Source: Crenobacter oryzisoli
GTDB lineage: Bacteria > Pseudomonadota > Gammaproteobacteria > Burkholderiales > Chromobacteriaceae
Direction: 5' to 3'
NCBI RefSeq assembly: GCF_030385785.1
Contig: NZ_JAUEDK010000036.1
Location: 1-41,323, forward strand
Length of the DNA stretch: 41,323 nt
Each line of letters begins with the position of its first letter. The stretch's first letter is position 1. Position numbers and translations under genes: made by a program. Shown in pieces: positions 1 to 9,675 of this stretch. The notes beneath the pieces are model-generated. The model did not search any database and was not told the origin of the DNA. It was given only the letters and a program-made list of their open reading frames with translations.

Positions 1-995
1 TTGATGGTCATCACGACGGGGGAGATGATGAAAGCGACTGAGTTTGAACGGTGGCTGAGCCATGTGTCCCGTCTGACGAGGCGTCAGCGAGAGCGGCTTG
101 CTGATGCATTGCGGGAACACGATGACACCGAACGCTGCAGAGCCCTCATTGAGTCACGGCTAGCCGATAAGGCTTGCCCACATTGCGGGACCACCGCGGC
201 CTACCGGCATGGAACGGCTCATGGTTTGCAGCGGTATCGCTGCCGGCGCTGCCAGAGAACTTTCAACGCGCTGACGAACACCCCACTAGCCCGGCTCCGC
301 CGGAGGGAGAAGTGGCTCGGCTACAGCCAGGCGATGCTGGATTCGCTGACGGTGCGCCGCTCAGCCGGGATGCTGGGCCTGCATCGGAACACGACATTTC
401 GCTGGCGTCACCGTTTCCTGGCCTGGCTGAAAGACGACCGTCCGGCCCGCCTGTTCGGCATTACCGAGGCCGACGAAACCTATCTGCTCGAATCGGAAAA
501 AGGCGCCCACCACCTGCAGCGCTCCTCGCGTCGGCGCGGGGGCGTCGCGAGTTTGCGTGGCTTGTCCAAACAGCAAGTCTGTGTGCTGGTCGCCCGCGAC
601 CGCAGTGGGCAAACCCTCGACTTTGTGACGGGGAAAGGGCAAGTGACCAAGGCACAACTCAAAGCGGTCTTGCCGGCTGTTCTCGACAAAGACGTGCTGT
701 TGGTGAGCGATGGGAATGCCACCTACCGGTACTTCGCCCGCGAGGCTAACATCTCGCATGAGGCGGTCAATCTCAAGGCAGGTCGCCGTGTTCGGGGGGC
801 TTACCACGTTCAGAACGTCAATGCCTACCACAGTCGCCTACGCGCGTGGCTCAACCGCTTCCACGGCGTGGCGACTAAGTACTTACCCAACTACTTGGGC
901 TGGCGCCGACACCTTGACGCCCACCGTATCAGCACGCCGGCAGCCCTCCTGGATGGTGCTCTTGGCAAGTTTCCACACCTAACGGTGACATAGCC
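1..995 (+). mobile_element. IS1595-family insertion sequence, left end at or beyond window edge
   Basis: The element holds one transposase gene and ends directly beside the alaS terminator. Just after the transposase stop, the minus strand reads GGCTATGTCACCGTTAGG (978-995), which has the look of a terminal inverted repeat. The first bases of the window (TTGATGGTCATCAC) share only a weak GTCAnC core with it, so the left repeat is probably cut by the window edge. The 8-bp target duplication expected for IS1595 elements cannot be checked because the left flank is missing. The right boundary is an estimate to within a few bases. Confidence 0.7.
28..993 (+). CDS. IS1595-family transposase
   Basis: This is a DDE-type transposase of the IS1595 (ISXO2-like) family, which catalyses cut-and-join of the element's ends. 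Counting from the chosen start there is a zinc ribbon (C50-x2-C53 and C72-x2-C75), then a catalytic core with D149 in TEADETY, D228 in LLVSDGN, and a HVQNVNAYHSRL motif near residue 260 that supplies the third acidic or Asn position in this group. The C-terminal RFHGVATKYLPNYLGWRR block is typical of the family. Several ATGs are in frame at 4, 25 and 28. The ATG at 28 is chosen because a GGGGGAG ribosome site at 18-24 lies at best spacing and because MKATEFERWL matches the usual family start. The protein is 321 aa and looks full length. It is the only gene in the element. Confidence 0.85.
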   Translation: MKATEFERWLSHVSRLTRRQRERLADALREHDDTERCRALIESRLADKACPHCGTTAAYRHGTAHGLQRYRCRRCQRTFNALTNTPLARLRRREKWLGYSQAMLDSLTVRRSAGMLGLHRNTTFRWRHRFLAWLKDDRPARLFGITEADETYLLESEKGAHHLQRSSRRRGGVASLRGLSKQQVCVLVARDRSGQTLDFVTGKGQVTKAQLKAVLPAVLDKDVLLVSDGNATYRYFAREANISHEAVNLKAGRRVRGAYHVQNVNAYHSRLRAWLNRFHGVATKYLPNYLGWRRHLDAHRISTPAALLDGALGKFPHLTVT

Positions 996-998
996 AAT

Positions 999-1032
999 AA
1001 AAACCGCGCTGCCGCCGAAGCGGGAGCGCGGT
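999..1032 (-). terminator. alaS intrinsic terminator
   Basis: Read on the minus strand, an 8-bp stem (AGCGCGGT at 1025-1032 on the plus strand pairing with ACCGCGCT at 1003-1010) is followed by TTTTTATTGG. It lies 21 nt past the alaS stop. The IS1595 element begins immediately beyond the U-tract, so the insertion left the terminator working. Confidence 0.85.
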
Positions 1033-1053
1033 ATGCGGATTAAGCGTCGCGGC

Positions 1054-3684
1054 TTACTTGGCGGCGATCCAGGCTTCGACGCTTTGCAGCGCGGCGTGCA
1101 GGTTTTCCGGCTGGGTGCCGCCGGCCTGAGCCATGTCCGGACGGCCGCCACCCTTGCCGCCGACCTGCTGGGCAACATGGTTGACCAGCTCGCCGGCCTT
1201 GAAGCGGGAGGTCATGTCCTTGCTCACCGAGGCGAGCAAGGCCACCTTGCCGTCGATCACCGAAGCGAGCAGGGCGACCGCGCTGCCCAGGCGGTCGCGC
1301 AGCTTGTCCGACAGGGTGCGCAGCGTGGCGGCGTCGACGCCGTCAAGCTGGGCGACCAGCAGCTTGTAGTCGCCCTTGTCGACCACCGACTTGGCCACCA
1401 GCTCGTCGAGCTGGCTGAACGCCATCTGGCTCTTCAGTGCGGCGACTTCCTTCTCCAGCGCCTTCAGTTGTTCCTGCTGGCGGGTCAGCTTGGCGACCAG
1501 TTCGCCCGGCTGGGCCTGGATCAGTGCACCAGCTTCGCGCAGTTCACTCTCCTGGCCTTGTACCCATGCCAGTGCGCCCGCGCCGGTCACTGCCTCGATA
1601 CGACGTACGCCAGCGGCCACACCGCCTTCGGCCACGATCTTGAAGAAGCCGATGTCACCAGTGCGTTTCACGTGGGTGCCGCCGCACAGTTCGGTGGAGA
1701 AGTCGCCCATCTTCAGCACGCGTACCTCGTCACCGTACTTCTCGCCGAACAGGGCCATGGCGCCGGCGCGGATCGCGTCGTCGTAAGCCATCAGGCGGGC
1801 GGTCACCTCGTAGTTGGCGGCGACCACATGGTTGACCACGCGTTCGATCTCGGCGATCTCGGCAGCGGTTACCGGGCCGGTATGGGCGAAGTCGAAGCGG
1901 GTACGCTCGTGGTTGACCAGCGAGCCCTTCTGCGCAACATGCTCGCCCAGCACGTGGCGCAGTGCCGCGTGCAGCAGGTGGGTGGCCGAGTGATTGCGCG
2001 CGGTGGCCTGGCGCTTGTGCAGGTCGATGGTGGCTTGCACGCTGTCGCCGACCGACAGCTTGCCGCGTGCCACACGACCGGTGTGACCGAACACGGCGGC
2101 CTTGATCTTCTGGGTATCGGCCACGTCGAACAGCCCGCTCACGCCGCCGGCCACCGAGATCTCGCCGGTGTCGCCGACCTGACCGCCGCCTTCAGCGTAG
2201 AAGGCGGTGTTGTCGAGCACCACGATACCTTCGTCGCCTTCGGACAGGCTGTTTACCGGCTCATTGCCCTTGTACAGGGCAATGATGCGGGCATCGATGC
2301 TGACGTTGTCGTAACCGTGGAAGCAGGTGTCGTCACCCTGATAGTCAACGTTGCCGGTCATTTTGAAGGTAGAAGCGGCGCGGCTTTGGGCGCGCTGTGC
2401 TTCCATTGCGGCGTCGAAGCCAGCCTGATCGATGGTCAGGTTGCGTTCGCGGCAGATGTCAGCTGTCAGGTCGAGCGGGAATCCGTAGGTGTCATAGAGT
2501 TGGAAGGCGGTCTTGCCGTCGAGTACTTTCTCGCCCTTGGCCAGCGCGGCTTCCAAGAGCGTCATGCCCTTGTCCAGGGTCTCGGCGAACTTGATCTCTT
2601 CCTGCTTCAGGGCGTCCTCGATCACGGCTTGGCGCTCGCGCAGTTCCGGATAGGCATCGCCCATTTCGGTGACGAGATCGGCCACCAGCTTGTGGAAGAA
2701 CAAGCCCTTCTGACCCAGCTTGTAGCCGTGGCGGATCGCGCGGCGGATGATGCGACGCAGCACGTAGCCGCGGCCGTCATTGGACGGCAGCACGCCGTCG
2801 GCGATCAGGAAGGAGCAGGCGCGGATGTGATCGGCGATCACCTTCAGCGACGGCACATCCATGCTGAACGGCACGCCCACTTCGCGGGCGGCGGCCTTCA
2901 GCAGACTCTGGAATAGATCGATTTCGTAGTTGGCGTGCACATGCTGCAGCACGGCCGAGATACGCTCGAGGCCCATGCCGGTGTCCACCGACGGCTTCGG
3001 CAGCGGGTGCATCGTGCCGGTCTCGTCGCGGTTGAACTGCATGAACACGTTGTTCCAGATCTCGATAAAGCGGTCGCCGTCTTCTTCCGGACTGCCCGGA
3101 GGGCCACCCCAGATATGGTCGCCGTGATCGTAGAAGATCTCGGTACACGGGCCGCACGGACCAGTGTCGCCCATCTGCCAGAAGTTGTCCGAAGCGTACG
3201 GCGCGCCCTTGTTGTCGCCGATGCGGACGATCTTCTCGGCCGGAACGCCCACTTCCTTGTTCCAGATGTCGTACGCCTCGTCGTCGGTGGCGTACACGGT
3301 GACCATCAGTTTTTCCTTGGGCAGGCCCAGCCATTGCGACGAGGTCAGGAATTCCCAGGCGTACACGATGGCGTCGCGCTTGAAATAGTCGCCGAACGAG
3401 AAGTTGCCTAGCATCTCGAAGAAGGTGTGGTGGCGGGCGGTGTAACCGACGTTTTCCAGGTCGTTGTGCTTGCCGCCGGCACGTACGCACTTCTGCGAGG
3501 TGGTAGCACGGGTGTACGGGCGCTTGTCGAAGCCGAGGAACACGTCCTTGAACTGGTTCATGCCGGCGTTGGTGAACAGCAGCGTCGGGTCGTTGCCCGG
3601 CACCAGGCTGCTCGAGGCCACGATCTGGTGACCCTTGCTTTCGAAGTACTGCAGAAACTTCTGGCGAATTTCAGCGGTTTTCAT
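1054..3684 (-). CDS. alaS: Alanine--tRNA ligase
   Basis: Cytoplasmic class II aminoacyl-tRNA synthetase that charges tRNA-Ala and edits mischarged Ser and Gly. The 876-aa length is normal for the family. The N-terminal [19 protein letters not shown], the catalytic segment with [14 protein letters not shown] and the [15 protein letters not shown] block, and the editing-domain zinc motifs ([11 protein letters not shown] and CGGTHV) are all present. The C-Ala domain ends in [13 protein letters not shown] with a final EAWIAAK. The start is placed at the conserved MKTAEIR; upstream in-frame codons give a non-conserved extension. A strong hairpin lies 19-44 nt upstream of the start (see 3703-3728), and a candidate promoter lies upstream of that. 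The gene is co-oriented with recA-recX. Confidence 0.98.
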   Translation of the reverse strand: MKTAEIRQKFLQYFESKGHQIVASSSLVPGNDPTLLFTNAGMNQFKDVFLGFDKRPYTRATTSQKCVRAGGKHNDLENVGYTARHHTFFEMLGNFSFGDYFKRDAIVYAWEFLTSSQWLGLPKEKLMVTVYATDDEAYDIWNKEVGVPAEKIVRIGDNKGAPYASDNFWQMGDTGPCGPCTEIFYDHGDHIWGGPPGSPEEDGDRFIEIWNNVFMQFNRDETGTMHPLPKPSVDTGMGLERISAVLQHVHANYEIDLFQSLLKAAAREVGVPFSMDVPSLKVIADHIRACSFLIADGVLPSNDGRGYVLRRIIRRAIRHGYKLGQKGLFFHKLVADLVTEMGDAYPELRERQAVIEDALKQEEIKFAETLDKGMTLLEAALAKGEKVLDGKTAFQLYDTYGFPLDLTADICRERNLTIDQAGFDAAMEAQRAQSRAASTFKMTGNVDYQGDDTCFHGYDNVSIDARIIALYKGNEPVNSLSEGDEGIVVLDNTAFYAEGGGQVGDTGEISVAGGVSGLFDVADTQKIKAAVFGHTGRVARGKLSVGDSVQATIDLHKRQATARNHSATHLLHAALRHVLGEHVAQKGSLVNHERTRFDFAHTGPVTAAEIAEIERVVNHVVAANYEVTARLMAYDDAIRAGAMALFGEKYGDEVRVLKMGDFSTELCGGTHVKRTGDIGFFKIVAEGGVAAGVRRIEAVTGAGALAWVQGQESELREAGALIQAQPGELVAKLTRQQEQLKALEKEVAALKSQMAFSQLDELVAKSVVDKGDYKLLVAQLDGVDAATLRTLSDKLRDRLGSAVALLASVIDGKVALLASVSKDMTSRFKAGELVNHVAQQVGGKGGGRPDMAQAGGTQPENLHAALQSVEAWIAAK

Positions 3685-3702
3685 GTCGATAGTGTCGCAA
3701 TG

Positions 3703-3728
3703 CAAAAGCCCGACGCGGGGGCGTCGGG
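3703..3728 (-). terminator. Terminator or attenuator in front of alaS
   Basis: On the minus strand CCCGACGC, loop CCCC, GCGTCGGG is followed by CTTTTGCA. It lies 121 nt after recX and 19 nt before the alaS start. It may end the recA-recX transcript. Because a candidate alaS promoter lies upstream of it, it could also act as an attenuator in the alaS leader. Confidence 0.75.
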
Positions 3729-3756
3729 ACTGGAGATTCAAGTCCGTAATGGAGCG

Positions 3757-3785
3757 ATTGTGGCAAGCGGGGCCACGACTGGCAA
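3757..3785 (-). promoter_or_regulatory. Candidate sigma-70 promoter for alaS
   Basis: On the minus strand TTGCCA (3780-3785) is followed by a 17-nt spacer and CACAAT (3757-3762). This is 5/6 and 4/6 to consensus. Transcription would begin near 3750 and run through the hairpin at 3703-3728 before reaching alaS. Confidence 0.4.
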
Positions 3786-3848
3786 GGCTTTCGGCCAACC
3801 TGGCCCGGCCGCGGCGCGGGAAGAGGGCCTGCTTGGCAGAAAACCCGG

Positions 3849-4319
3849 TCAGACATCGAAGCCGTCGAGCACGCCGTCATCGTCGTCGCCAGCCGCTTCG
3901 AGCACCCGGCGGATCACGCCGCCGGAGAAGCCGCGCGCAGCGAGAAAACGCATCTGCTTGGCCTTTTCCTGCGGGCTGTCCGCCTTCTGGCCGAACTTCT
4001 TCTGCCACTGGGCGCGGGCGATGGTGAACTCGTCCTCGCCACTGCCGGCCAGTTCGTGGATGGTGGCATCGTCGACGCCCTTCATCCGCAGTTCCTGGGC
4101 GACCCGGCGCGCGCCATACTTCTGGCTGCGCACATGGGCGAACTGCTCGGCGAAGCGGCTGTCGGACTGCCAGCCGCGTTCGGCCAACTCGGCCAGCAGC
4201 GCATCGAGCTCCTCAGTCGAATCGGCATGCGGCGCGAGCTTGCGGGCCAGTTCCACCCGCGAGTACTCGCGCCGCGACAGCAAGTCGAGGGCTCGCGCCC
4301 TCAGACTCTTTCCGGTCAT
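3849..4319 (-). CDS. recX: Regulatory protein RecX
   Basis: RecX binds RecA filaments and modulates (usually inhibits) recombinase and coprotease activity. The 156-aa protein has the usual three-helix repeats: [23 protein letters not shown] at the N terminus, then [35 protein letters not shown]-type sequence with the R(K/S)...GxxRVxxEL signature, and a C-terminal repeat ending [16 protein letters not shown]. Its ATG overlaps the recA stop (ATGA at 4316-4319), so translation is probably coupled to recA, the classic arrangement. The C-terminus is acidic ([11 protein letters not shown]). A longer upstream frame exists only because of the overlap with recA and is not used. Confidence 0.95.
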   Translation of the reverse strand: MTGKSLRARALDLLSRREYSRVELARKLAPHADSTEELDALLAELAERGWQSDSRFAEQFAHVRSQKYGARRVAQELRMKGVDDATIHELAGSGEDEFTIARAQWQKKFGQKADSPQEKAKQMRFLAARGFSGGVIRRVLEAAGDDDDGVLDGFDV

Positions 4320-5371
4320 ACCAGCAGATCGTCGGCCAGTTCGCCGTCGGTTTCGTCCTGCTTGCCTTCGGTGATGGCGATGTTGACGCCGACCTTCTCG
4401 CGGATCTTCGCTTCGATCTCGCGGGCGATGGCCGGATTGTCCTTCAGCCACTGGCGGGTATTGTCCTTGCCTTGGCCGATCTTCTGGCCATTGTAGGCGT
4501 ACCAGGCTCCCGATTTGTCGATGAAGCCGTTCTCGACGCCCATCTCGATGATTTCGCCTTCGCGCGAGATGCCTTCGCCGTACAGGATGTCGAAGCCGGC
4601 CTGGCGGAACGGCGGGGACACCTTGTTCTTCACCACTTTCACACGGGTTTCGTTGCCGACTACTTCCTCGCCCTTCTTGATGCCGCCGATGCGACGGATG
4701 TCGAGACGGACCGAAGCGTAGAACTTCAGCGCATTACCGCCAGTGGTGGTTTCCGGGTTGCCGAACATCACACCGATCTTCATACGGATCTGGTTGATGA
4801 AGATCACCAGGGTGTTGGTGCGTTTGATGTTGCCGGTCAGCTTGCGCAGCGCTTGGCTCATCAGGCGGGCCTGCAGGCCAACGTGGCTGTCGCCCATCTC
4901 ACCCTCAATCTCGGCCTTCGGCACCAAGGCCGCCACCGAGTCGACCACGATCACGTCCACGCCGCCCGAACGCACCAGCATGTCGGCGATTTCCAGCGCC
5001 TGTTCGCCAGTGTCCGGTTGCGAGATCAGCATCTCGTCAACTTTCACGCCAAGCTTCTGGGCGTAGATCGGGTCCAGTGCGTTCTCGGCGTCGATGTAGG
5101 CGCAGGTGCCACCCAGTTTCTGCGCTTCAGCAACCACCTGCAGGCACAACGTGGTCTTACCCGACGATTCCGGGCCGTAGATTTCGATGACGCGACCGCG
5201 CGGCAGGCCGCCCACGCCCAGCGCCAGGTCGAGGCCGAGCGAGCCGGTGGAGATCACTTGCAGGTTTTCGGTGATCTGGTTGTCGCTCATGCGCATGATC
5301 GAGCCCTTGCCGAACTGCTTTTCGATCTGGGCCAGGGCCGCGCTCAGCGCTTTGCTTTTATCGTCCGCCAT
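4316..5371 (-). CDS. recA: Recombinase RecA
   Basis: RecA forms ATP-dependent filaments on single-stranded DNA, drives strand exchange and activates SOS autoproteolysis where LexA exists. The 351-aa protein starts [10 protein letters not shown] after a GGAGAAAGC ribosome site. Walker A is GPESSGKT (66-73). The L2 loop region [23 protein letters not shown] is intact, and the acidic C-terminal tail (ETDGELADD) is present. recX follows with a 4-nt overlap. The upstream region to hrcA holds an extended -10 candidate (TGCGATAAT), a 16-bp palindrome and a diverged direct repeat, but no standard CTGT-N8-ACAG LexA box. Confidence 0.99.
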   Translation of the reverse strand: MADDKSKALSAALAQIEKQFGKGSIMRMSDNQITENLQVISTGSLGLDLALGVGGLPRGRVIEIYGPESSGKTTLCLQVVAEAQKLGGTCAYIDAENALDPIYAQKLGVKVDEMLISQPDTGEQALEIADMLVRSGGVDVIVVDSVAALVPKAEIEGEMGDSHVGLQARLMSQALRKLTGNIKRTNTLVIFINQIRMKIGVMFGNPETTTGGNALKFYASVRLDIRRIGGIKKGEEVVGNETRVKVVKNKVSPPFRQAGFDILYGEGISREGEIIEMGVENGFIDKSGAWYAYNGQKIGQGKDNTRQWLKDNPAIAREIEAKIREKVGVNIAITEGKQDETDGELADDLLV

Positions 5372-5410
5372 GCTTTCTCCAAACGGGGTCTTGAGTTGTG
5401 GCCGCAGCCT

Positions 5411-5481
5411 CGGTATCCGGCGGCAGGCGCTGTCGGGCGACAGCCTTGCTGCGCCTGGATTCGGCCGGTATTCGGCTGCAG
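5411..5481. promoter_or_regulatory. Direct repeat and palindrome between recA and hrcA
   Basis: Two copies of CGGTATYCGGCKGCAG (5411-5426 and 5466-5481, 14 of 16 identical) start 55 bp apart. Between them lies a perfect palindrome, GCTGTCG-GG-CGACAGC (5429-5444). The palindrome would sit in the recA 5' leader. It could be an operator or an RNA hairpin; no known regulator is recognised. Confidence 0.35.
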
Positions 5482-5503
5482 CGCTTACGGAAAACTGGCG
5501 GGA

Positions 5504-5512
5504 ATTATCGCA
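5504..5512 (-). promoter_or_regulatory. Candidate extended -10 for recA
   Basis: The minus strand reads TGCGATAAT, an extended -10 element (TGn plus GATAAT). No good -35 hexamer is found 16-18 nt upstream. The transcript would have a leader of about 125 nt containing the palindrome at 5429-5444. Confidence 0.35.
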
Positions 5513-5612
5513 CAAATCGGCGCAGCGCATTTTTGTGGCGGAGCGAACGGCGCGCTGCTTGAGAAATCGCGTCACTGCGTCCACTTTTGCAACTAAGGAG
5601 GGCTGTGCCAAA

Positions 5613-6644
5613 ATGAATGGCATGTTGAATGACCGCGCCCAACGCTTGCTCAAGACGCTGATCGAACGCTATATCGCCGACGGTCAGCCGGTCGGTTCGC
5701 GCACGCTGTCGATGTTGTCCGGGCTGGAACTCTCGTCGGCGTCGATTCGCCATGTGATGGCCGAACTGGAGGAGATGGGGCTGATCATCAGCCCCCACAC
5801 CTCGGCCGGCCGGGTGCCGACCGCGCGCGGTTACCGCATGTTCGTCGACAATCTGTTGACGATCAGCCCGCTGCAGGACTCGCTGGTGAGTCAGCTGGAG
5901 ACCGGTCTGCGCCCGGACAGCCCGCAGCGCATGGTGCAGGCCGCCTCGTCCTTACTCTCCGAACTGACCCATTTCGCCGGCGTGGTGCTAACGCCGCAGC
6001 GGCCAGACGCGGCGTTCCGCCAGATCGAATTCCTGCGCCTTTCAGAGAAGCGAATCCTGCTTATCCTGGTGACGCTCGACGGCGACGTGCAAAACCATTT
6101 GCTGACCCCCGAACGCGACTACAGCAGCACCGAGTTGACCCGCGCGGCCAACTTCCTCAATACCCATTACGCCGGGCTGGGCCTCGCCACTGTCGCCGAA
6201 CGGATGACGGCGGAACTCGCCCAGCTGCATAGCGACATCTCCTCGCTGATGGCCGCGGCGATCGAGCTGGGCCGGCGCTCGCAATTGGATCCAGCCGAAT
6301 CGGTGGTGATCAGCGGTGAGGCGAAGCTGTTGCAGATCACCGACCTGTCCGACGACCTGACCCGGTTGCGTGAATTGTTCGCGACCTTCGAGCACAAGAC
6401 CGAACTCTTGCGGCTCCTGAACCAGAGCCGCAGCGGGCAGGGCGTACGCATCTTTATCGGCGAGGAGTCCGGAGTGACGACGCTGGGCGAATGCTCGGTG
6501 GTCACCGCGCCTTATCTAATCGACGGACTGGTGGTCGGCACGCTCGGCGTGGTCGGCCCGACTCGCATGGCCTACGAAAAAATCATCCCTATCGTGGACA
6601 TTACTGCGCGGCTGGTATCCAGCGCGCTGTCGCATCACGAATGA
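5613..6644 (+). CDS. hrcA: Heat-inducible transcription repressor HrcA
   Basis: HrcA represses groE and dnaK-type operons by binding CIRCE operators and is kept active by GroEL. The protein is 343 aa, the usual length. The N-terminal winged helix ([57 protein letters not shown]) is followed by the GAF-like HrcA domain with FIGEESG and a C-terminal [17 protein letters not shown]. The ATG at 5613 has a strong AAGGAGGG site 10 nt upstream (5595-5602); a second ATG at 5622 is spaced too far. No CIRCE element is seen in this window, so its targets lie elsewhere. It is divergent from recA. Confidence 0.97.
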   Translation: MNGMLNDRAQRLLKTLIERYIADGQPVGSRTLSMLSGLELSSASIRHVMAELEEMGLIISPHTSAGRVPTARGYRMFVDNLLTISPLQDSLVSQLETGLRPDSPQRMVQAASSLLSELTHFAGVVLTPQRPDAAFRQIEFLRLSEKRILLILVTLDGDVQNHLLTPERDYSSTELTRAANFLNTHYAGLGLATVAERMTAELAQLHSDISSLMAAAIELGRRSQLDPAESVVISGEAKLLQITDLSDDLTRLRELFATFEHKTELLRLLNQSRSGQGVRIFIGEESGVTTLGECSVVTAPYLIDGLVVGTLGVVGPTRMAYEKIIPIVDITARLVSSALSHHE

Positions 6645-6693
6645 ACCCGGCGCGGGAGCGTTCGGCCAACCCGCGCCAGCACTGGAGTTTTCC

Positions 6694-7710
6694 ATGATCC
6701 GAAGCAAGACCCTGCTGGCCGCTGCCGGCCTGATTTTCGCCGGCCATGCGCTGGCCGACGCGGCGTTTCTCGCGCGGCCGGACGTGCAGCGCTATATCGA
6801 CGAGCAGGTGGCAAGCGGTCAGTTCAACCGGCCGGAGCTGGAGGCCGTGTTCGCCAACGTGGAACTCAAGCCGAACATCCTGAAGATTCTCGATAAGCCG
6901 TCCACTTCGCGGCCGTGGTACCAGTTCCGCCCCAATCACGTGAACGAGCGGCTGATCGCCGGCGGCGTGAAGTTTTGGCGCGACAATCAGTCCGCGCTGG
7001 AGAGAGCGCAGCAGGTCTATAAAGTGCCGCCGCAGATGGTTGCGGCCATCCTCGGTATCGAAACCAACTACGGCGGCAATATGGGCAGCTTCCGCGTCGT
7101 CGACGTGCTGTCGACCATCGGCTTCGACTACCCCCGCCGGGCTGAATACTTCCGCGGCGAGCTGACCCAGTTCCTGCTGCTGGCGAAAGAAGAGCGCGCC
7201 AACCCGCTCAATTTCAAAGGAAGCTACGCTGGCGCGATGGGTATGCCGCAGTTCATGCCATCCAGCTACCGCAAATGGGCGGTTGACTTCGATGGCAGCG
7301 GCCACCGCGACATCTGGAACAACCGCAGCGACGCGATCGGCAGCATTGCGCACTACTTTGCCAATTTCGGCTGGATCGGCGGCGACGACATCATCGTGCC
7401 GGCGCAGGTGACCCCGGGTCCGCAGATCGATAAGCTGGTGGCCGACAAATTCAACCTGCACTACACGGTGGGCGAGCTCAGGCAGATGGGCGTCGTCCCG
7501 CAGGCACCGTTGCGCGACGATGTGAAGGCGGTGCTGGTGCCGCTGGAGACTGCGCCCGGCATCACCGAGTACTGGTTAGGGCTCAACAATTTCTTCGTGA
7601 TTACCCGCTACAACAAGAGCACCCTATACGCCAAGGCGGCTGAGGAGTTGGCCGAGGCGATTCGCGAGCGCTATTACGCCGAACAGTTCGCCCCGCGCCA
7701 AGCGCAATAA
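6694..7710 (+). CDS. mltB: Lytic murein transglycosylase B
   Basis: Periplasmic lytic transglycosylase (glycoside hydrolase family 103) that cleaves peptidoglycan glycan strands to 1,6-anhydromuropeptides. Residues 1-21 form a signal peptide (hydrophobic LLAAAGLIFAGHALA, likely cut after ALA). There is no lipobox cysteine, so unlike E. coli MltB this form is probably soluble or only loosely attached. The catalytic glutamate is E123 in LGIETNYGG, and the family block GSYAGAMGMPQFMPSSYRKWAVD is intact. Length is 338 aa. A GGAG site lies 6 nt before the start. It follows hrcA by 49 nt; a GC-rich inverted repeat (6649-6656 with 6670-6677) lies in that gap but lacks a T-tract. Confidence 0.96.
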   Translation: MIRSKTLLAAAGLIFAGHALADAAFLARPDVQRYIDEQVASGQFNRPELEAVFANVELKPNILKILDKPSTSRPWYQFRPNHVNERLIAGGVKFWRDNQSALERAQQVYKVPPQMVAAILGIETNYGGNMGSFRVVDVLSTIGFDYPRRAEYFRGELTQFLLLAKEERANPLNFKGSYAGAMGMPQFMPSSYRKWAVDFDGSGHRDIWNNRSDAIGSIAHYFANFGWIGGDDIIVPAQVTPGPQIDKLVADKFNLHYTVGELRQMGVVPQAPLRDDVKAVLVPLETAPGITEYWLGLNNFFVITRYNKSTLYAKAAEELAEAIRERYYAEQFAPRQAQ

Positions 7711-7726
7711 GGTAGAATCCGCCGCC

Positions 7727-9670
7727 ATGAGTTACCAAGTCCTTGCCCGCAAGTGGCGTCCCAAGCGCTTTGCCGATCTGGTCGGCCAGGAGCACGTGGT
7801 ACGTGCATTGTCCAATGCGCTGGCCGACAACCGCTTGCACCACGCCTACCTGCTTACCGGTACCCGCGGCGTGGGTAAGACCACTATTGCACGTATTCTG
7901 GCCAAGAGCCTGAACTGCGAGACTGGCGTCACAGCCGAGCCATGCGGAGTCTGCAGTGCCTGCACGCAGATCGACGCCGGCCGCTTCGTGGACCTGTTGG
8001 AGATCGACGCGGCATCCAATACTGGCATCGACAACATTCGCGAGGTATTGGAAAACGCCCAGTACGCGCCGAGCGCCGGGCGCTTCAAGGTCTACATCAT
8101 CGACGAAGTGCACATGCTGTCGAAAAGTGCCTTCAACGCAATGCTGAAGACGCTGGAAGAACCGCCGTCCCACGTCAAGTTCATCCTCGCCACCACCGAC
8201 CCGCAGAAGGTGCCGGTCACTGTATTGAGCCGCTGTCTGCAGTTTTCGCTGCGCAATATGACGCCGCAGCAAGTCGCTGCGCACTTGGCTCACGTGCTCG
8301 ACATCGAAGCGGTGCCCTACGAAGTGCCGGCGTTGGCGCTGCTCGGCCGCGCTGCCGCTGGTTCGATGCGCGACGCGCTGAGTCTGCTCGACCAAGCGAT
8401 CGCCTACGGTGTCGGCCGTGTCGAGGAAAGCGGCGTGCGCGCCATGCTCGGCGCGGTTGACCGTCGTTACCTGTTCACCCTGCTCGACGCGCTGGCGGCA
8501 GGCGAGGGGCCCCGACTGATCGCCGAGTCCGAAGCATTGGCCGAACGCGGTATCGGCTTCGACAGCGCGCTGGCCGAGATCGCCGCGTTGCTGCAGCAGA
8601 TTGCGCTCTACCAGACCGTGCCGGCCGCACTGCCGGACGACGAGCCAGAGCGCGACGCCATTGTCGCGCTGGCCTCGGCGCTCAGCCCGGAAGATGTGCA
8701 GCTCTACTATCAGATCGCACTGCATGGTCGCAAAGACCTGCCGCTGGCACCGGACGAGCACGCCGGTTTCTCGATGACGCTGTTGCGTATGCTGGCGTTT
8801 CGTCCGCTGTCGCTCGACGTGGTGGCGAGTGAAGCGCCAGCGGCGCCCGTCGCCACCCGTCCGATTCCGGTCAGTCCTACGCTTGGAGCGTCGGCTGCCC
8901 ACGGCGGTGGGCAGGGCGCTGCAGCGGCTCGCGCGGCGCTGGCCAGAGCAGGTGGTCGCGACGACAGTCAGCGAGTCGCGCGACCTTCCGAGCCTCGCGA
9001 TCCGGAACCCGAGCCCGCGAGATCGCTCACAGCGGAGAAGCCTGCAGTAACCGCGCAGCCGGTGCGGCAGCCTGAGCCGCTGGAAGAACCTGTCGATCTG
9101 CCGTGGGTAGCGGACAGTGAGCCGCCGCCACCACCACCGCCTCCAGAGGAGTGGGGCGAGCCGGTTTCGGCTCCGGCTCAACACGAAGAACTGCGCCGTG
9201 CCGAGTCGGCCGTGACGGCCAAGCCCGAGCCGGTGACGGCTGTCGAGCCGCCACGTCGCCGTCCGCCGTCCGATGCAGGCTTCGACGATTGGGGTGCGTT
9301 GGCGCTGGAGCTGGCGCCGCAACTGGGTGCTGCACAGATGCTGGCGCTTAATGCGGTATTGCTGAAGCGCGAGGGTATACACTGGACCTTCGCGGTGTCG
9401 AAGAGCTTTGCCAATACCCCGGCCACCAACCGCGACCGGGTAGAGAAACTGCGCAGCGTGTTGTCCGAGCATCTGGGCGAGGCGATTCAGGTCGAGCTCG
9501 TGGCGCAGGATGACGCAGGTGACACGCCGGCAATGCAGCGTGCACGTTATAAAGAAGAACAGCTGGTGGCCGCCGAGGCCTCTTTGCGTCAAGACCCCGT
9601 GGTCAAGGCAATGGAGCGCGAATTTGGCGCGACGCTGCTGACCGACACTATTCAACCTATCCAGGAGTAA
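7727..9670 (+). CDS. dnaX: DNA polymerase III subunit tau (and gamma, if made)
   Basis: Clamp-loader subunit that loads the beta clamp and, as tau, joins polymerase core to DnaB helicase. Of its 647 aa, the first 370 form an AAA+ ATPase: Walker A GTRGVGKT (45-52), four zinc-binding Cys (C64, C73, C76, C79), Walker B IIDEVH (124-129) and the SRC sensor (168-170). A long Pro/Ala/Glu linker follows (with eight prolines near residue 466), then a tau C-terminal domain V-like segment from about 515. No A-rich slippery heptamer like that of E. coli is visible, so gamma is unlikely to arise by that frameshift. The start ATG has only a weak AAGG upstream. ybaB and recR follow, the classic dnaX-ybaB-recR order. 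Confidence 0.97.
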   Translation: MSYQVLARKWRPKRFADLVGQEHVVRALSNALADNRLHHAYLLTGTRGVGKTTIARILAKSLNCETGVTAEPCGVCSACTQIDAGRFVDLLEIDAASNTGIDNIREVLENAQYAPSAGRFKVYIIDEVHMLSKSAFNAMLKTLEEPPSHVKFILATTDPQKVPVTVLSRCLQFSLRNMTPQQVAAHLAHVLDIEAVPYEVPALALLGRAAAGSMRDALSLLDQAIAYGVGRVEESGVRAMLGAVDRRYLFTLLDALAAGEGPRLIAESEALAERGIGFDSALAEIAALLQQIALYQTVPAALPDDEPERDAIVALASALSPEDVQLYYQIALHGRKDLPLAPDEHAGFSMTLLRMLAFRPLSLDVVASEAPAAPVATRPIPVSPTLGASAAHGGGQGAAAARAALARAGGRDDSQRVARPSEPRDPEPEPARSLTAEKPAVTAQPVRQPEPLEEPVDLPWVADSEPPPPPPPPEEWGEPVSAPAQHEELRRAESAVTAKPEPVTAVEPPRRRPPSDAGFDDWGALALELAPQLGAAQMLALNAVLLKREGIHWTFAVSKSFANTPATNRDRVEKLRSVLSEHLGEAIQVELVAQDDAGDTPAMQRARYKEEQLVAAEASLRQDPVVKAMEREFGATLLTDTIQPIQE

Positions 9671-9675
9671 CACCG

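Noticed and set aside
1033-2916. Long plus-strand open frame opposite alaS (and similar ones opposite dnaX, yhdP, pepA and glnE)
   Set aside because: These are antisense shadows of GC-rich genes with strong codon bias; the sequences are His/Gln/Arg-rich and match no family, while the opposite strand encodes a clear enzyme.
3791-3800. Recurring TTCGGCCAAC-like words (also near 4172, 6661, 12256, 30474) as an uptake or chi-like signal
   Set aside because: Most copies fall in coding DNA and are explained by common codons; number and spacing are not striking by eye.
5430-5443. CTGTCGGGCGACAG as a LexA box
   Set aside because: The spacing between CTGT and ACAG is 6 rather than 8 bp, so it is reported only as a palindrome of unknown role.
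5372-5612. CIRCE operator near hrcA
   Set aside because: No TTAGCACTC-N9-GAGTGCTAA-like repeat is present.
6649-6677. Inverted repeat GGCGCGGG/CCCGCGCC between hrcA and mltB as a terminator
   Set aside because: No T-tract follows and mltB starts shortly after, so at most it is a weak pause or chance in GC-rich DNA.
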